Made by a program: the position numbers and the translations under genes
Part shown: positions 62,187 through 64,000 of the stretch, piece after piece
Layout of the letters: each line of letters begins with the position of its first letter
Numbering within the stretch: the stretch's first letter is position 1
The notes under the pieces: generated by a model
What the model saw: only the letters and a program-made list of their open reading frames with translations
Databases searched by the model: none
What the model was told of the DNA's origin: nothing
Assembly: GCA_019456145.1 (NCBI GenBank)
Contig: VRUL01000001.1
Span: forward strand, 434,001 to 498,000
Source of the DNA: Planctomycetota bacterium
GTDB taxonomy: Bacteria; Planctomycetota; Phycisphaerae; Sedimentisphaerales; Anaerobacaceae
Length of the DNA stretch: 64,000 bases
Reading direction: 5' to 3'

Positions 62187-63353
62187 TTAATAGGCCGGTA
62201 GTGTAGACGACCAGCCGGTTGTGTTGCCGAGGAGATCACGTGCCCTGGAACGAAAATTCAGACCTTGTCCGCTTCCACCTACCAGGACAGTGTATGTGGG
62301 GCTGCCCTGCCAGCCACTGCTGAAGCCGCCCACGTCAGTGCATTGAAATTCATACTGTATGCCTCCGCTTGGATCCATAGCTGTTTCTGCTGTCATCGTG
62401 GCAGAGAAATCAAAGCTTCCGCCGCCGCCATATATTTCTCGAGGTTCACCGCCCGAAGCCCATTGCATCGGATTAGGCTCTGGTGGGTCAGTGTCAGGGG
62501 GAGGCTCAGTGACAACTTCAACGCCTACGAGCCAATTGAAAGCCAGGTTCGCTAAATCAAAGAAGTCCACGTCATTATCATAGTCTGAATCGCCTAATAA
62601 TACAGTTCTCACGGAAAGAACCATCGAAAACGTGCTATATATCGACCCGGTCATGGTACCCCACCCTTCGACAGTGGTAGAATTCTCTGCGAAAATACCA
62701 ATTACATCACCAATTAGAGCCGGGAAAGCATGTATACCACTAAACCAATCCCTGGGACCACCATTTGTTACATTAACATCGGGAAATCTCAATACCTCGT
62801 TTTCCCTGGCCGGCTCTCCGGTTACAGGCGGAAGCTGGCCGCGTGTGATTGCTATATGGTCCATAGTCCCCGATCCTCCGATTCGGAGGAATGTAGTTCC
62901 AATACTAACTGGAATGTTTGCAGTGTGATTATAATAAACAATTACATCATCACCGACCTGCTCATTTGCATCCGGCATAATTCTATAGAATAGCCCGTAG
63001 GTTAGAGCGTTTTGGGTTCTGTTGAAACCCCTGGCTCGTGCATAAGCAGCACCCGTATCGGCCGCACCTTCGGCGATCGATAATGATTGTATGCGAATAG
63101 AATTAGTGCTGGTTTCGCTGCGGATATCGTTAAGTGCGTAAAAACTCGCTTGAGGAACACTCGTAGATGATCTACTAACAGAAGTAGAAGTTGTGCCGTC
63201 CTGAGTCTGGCTCCACGGGCCATCGAAAAAAGGACTATTCCATGCGTAAACATCGTAGTTGGCACGAAATCCACCCGCGTAATAGTTGAAGTGTACCCCG
63301 TAGACAGTGCTGGCGGTACAAAGTAAAACAAAAATAGTCAAATATCGTTTCAT
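62187..63353 (-). CDS. Secreted hypothetical protein with dockerin-like segment
   Basis: Exported protein of 388 residues from the ATG at 63353, giving the signal MKRYLTIFVLLCTASTVYG; the ribosome site is weak and A-rich. A beta-rich domain of about 250 residues follows, with no family I recognise. Then comes LGDSDYDNDVDFFDLANLAFNWL, a single calcium-loop (DxDxDxD) plus helix like half a dockerin repeat, common in Phycisphaerae secreted proteins. A Pro-rich linker (EPPPDTDPPEPNP) leads to a C-terminal Ig/fibronectin-like domain ending SRARDLLGNTTGWSS. Possible role: surface or polysaccharide-associated protein near the sulfatase. Confidence 0.75.
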   Translation of the reverse strand: MKRYLTIFVLLCTASTVYGVHFNYYAGGFRANYDVYAWNSPFFDGPWSQTQDGTTSTSVSRSSTSVPQASFYALNDIRSETSTNSIRIQSLSIAEGAADTGAAYARARGFNRTQNALTYGLFYRIMPDANEQVGDDVIVYYNHTANIPVSIGTTFLRIGGSGTMDHIAITRGQLPPVTGEPARENEVLRFPDVNVTNGGPRDWFSGIHAFPALIGDVIGIFAENSTTVEGWGTMTGSIYSTFSMVLSVRTVLLGDSDYDNDVDFFDLANLAFNWLVGVEVVTEPPPDTDPPEPNPMQWASGGEPREIYGGGGSFDFSATMTAETAMDPSGGIQYEFQCTDVGGFSSGWQGSPTYTVLVGGSGQGLNFRSRARDLLGNTTGWSSTLPAY

Positions 63354-63664
63354 TTTCTTTTTTTCATTAATACTATGGAAACTTGTTAATTGTTTATAAT
63401 ATTGTATCAAATAAGCAGCTTTTTGTCCAGAAGTTCTGCCTTGCAAAGGGCTTATTTCCATCGATACAAGCATTACAGGCACGAAATGGCCTGTGAATCA
63501 TTGAATTACCCCAAGAAAATTGTTAGTATCAGCAAAATTTTTTTGTACGTCCTGCGCGAGGTATATCGTGTAAAACAGGAGCGCCGTACGATATCGGGAC
63601 TTCGGTGGTCTCACGTGGTAAAAAGAAGTGAGCCGTTTGTTCAAAAAAGCAGGAGGATATGGAT
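63354..63664. other. Divergent intergenic region before the sulfatase gene
   Basis: 311 bases between divergent starts. AT-rich near the minus-strand gene, with a TATAAT-like word near 63394 but no matching -35. No gene or clear repeat seen. Confidence 0.5.
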
Positions 63665-64000
63665 ATGAAAAGTAAGTCGATTAACCGGCGCGATTTTATC
63701 AAGGGCTGTGCAGCAGGTGCATCGGTGTTTCTTAGCGGCGGGTTGGTTCCGAAGCAAGCCTCTGCGGCTGAAAATAAAAGGCCTAACATTGTCCTGATTG
63801 TTAGCGACGATCATGGGCTTGACGCGGTGGGCTGTTACGGCAATCCGGTCATCAAGACTCCGAACCTGGATGGTTTGGCGCGTGATGGTGTTCGTTTTAC
63901 GAACGCTTTTTGTACGACGGCCAGTTGCAGCGCCTGCCGGTCGGTGATTTTGACCGGTTTATACAATCACGCCAACGGTCAGTATGGACACCAGCACAGC
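63665..64000 (+). CDS. Sulfatase, 5' part, cut by window end
   Basis: First 112 residues of a type I sulfatase; the gene runs off the window. ATG at 63665 is eight bases after AGGAGG. A Tat signal (NRRDFIKG, then a hydrophobic stretch to AQASA-like QASA) precedes the catalytic fold: [22 protein letters not shown] with metal-binding Asp48-Asp49, and the formylglycine motif C-S-A-C-R (88-92) followed by SVILTG. Cys88 would be converted by a formylglycine-generating enzyme. Such enzymes remove sulfate from sugars; the substrate cannot be told from this part. Confidence 0.93.
   Translation, partial: MKSKSINRRDFIKGCAAGASVFLSGGLVPKQASAAENKRPNIVLIVSDDHGLDAVGCYGNPVIKTPNLDGLARDGVRFTNAFCTTASCSACRSVILTGLYNHANGQYGHQHS

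Overview
This window looks like a chromosomal segment from a Planctomycetota bacterium, most likely of the Phycisphaerae. The evidence is the combination of an ECF sigma factor paired with a zinc-ribbon Ser/Thr kinase, a fused lpxC-fabZ gene, Tat-exported Gfo/Idh/MocA and sulfatase proteins, a DUF1080 protein, a prepilin with the GFTLVELLVVIAIIALLMG leader, and a secreted protein with a dockerin-like DxDxDxD stretch. No rRNA, phage, insertion sequence or CRISPR array was seen. There is one tRNA (Gln-TTG).

Layout. 0-4.3 kb: a regulatory unit (sigma factor, DUF4097 lipoprotein, Ser/Thr kinase, all minus) with two copies of a 40-bp ECF-type promoter element. 4.3-12.5 kb: a fused flavin/FeS oxidoreductase, a DUF1080 protein, uvrA, endonuclease V and a cyclophilin. 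12.5-16.9 kb: a lipid A operon (lpxD, lpxC-fabZ, lpxA) followed by a Gfo/Idh/MocA dehydrogenase. 17.0-20.1 kb: an accessory island of two AT-rich DUF2971 genes on the plus strand, bordered on one side by a run of hairpins and on the other by two 140-bp direct repeats. 20.2-31.2 kb: a housekeeping run on the minus strand: tRNA-Gln, glmU, prs, rplY, pth, rpsF, ssb, rpsR, rplI, an extra DnaB N-terminal-domain gene, dnaB, bamA and ompH. 31.6-35.7 kb: a Tat-exported oxidoreductase and ftsK. 35.8-42.5 kb: a pectin/galacturonate locus (Na+:solute symporter, GH28 polygalacturonase, a clan GH-A-like hydrolase, tagaturonate epimerase). 42.7-50.8 kb: a TPR lipoprotein, then gltX, a PfkB kinase, thpR, recA and alaS on the plus strand. 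50.9-64 kb: tandem zinc-ribbon membrane proteins, hisD, a LOG-family protein with a coupled secreted protein, a truncated PQQ propeller gene, an ICMT-like methyltransferase, a prepilin with a polyproline tail, a UDPGP-type pyrophosphorylase, an aldose 1-epimerase lipoprotein, a dockerin-like secreted protein and the 5' end of a sulfatase.

The genes describe a Gram-negative-type cell (lipid A, BamA, Skp/OmpH) that degrades sulfated or pectic polysaccharides. The most unusual items are: the free-standing, translationally coupled DnaB N-terminal-domain gene made by tandem duplication at the rplI-dnaB junction; the repeat-bordered DUF2971 pair; the duplicated ECF promoter element; in-frame repeat-like insertions in endonuclease V and in the DnaB-N copy; and a stem-rich element plus terminator ahead of the symporter gene. 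All functions are read from motifs and gene order only. No database search or folding program was run.
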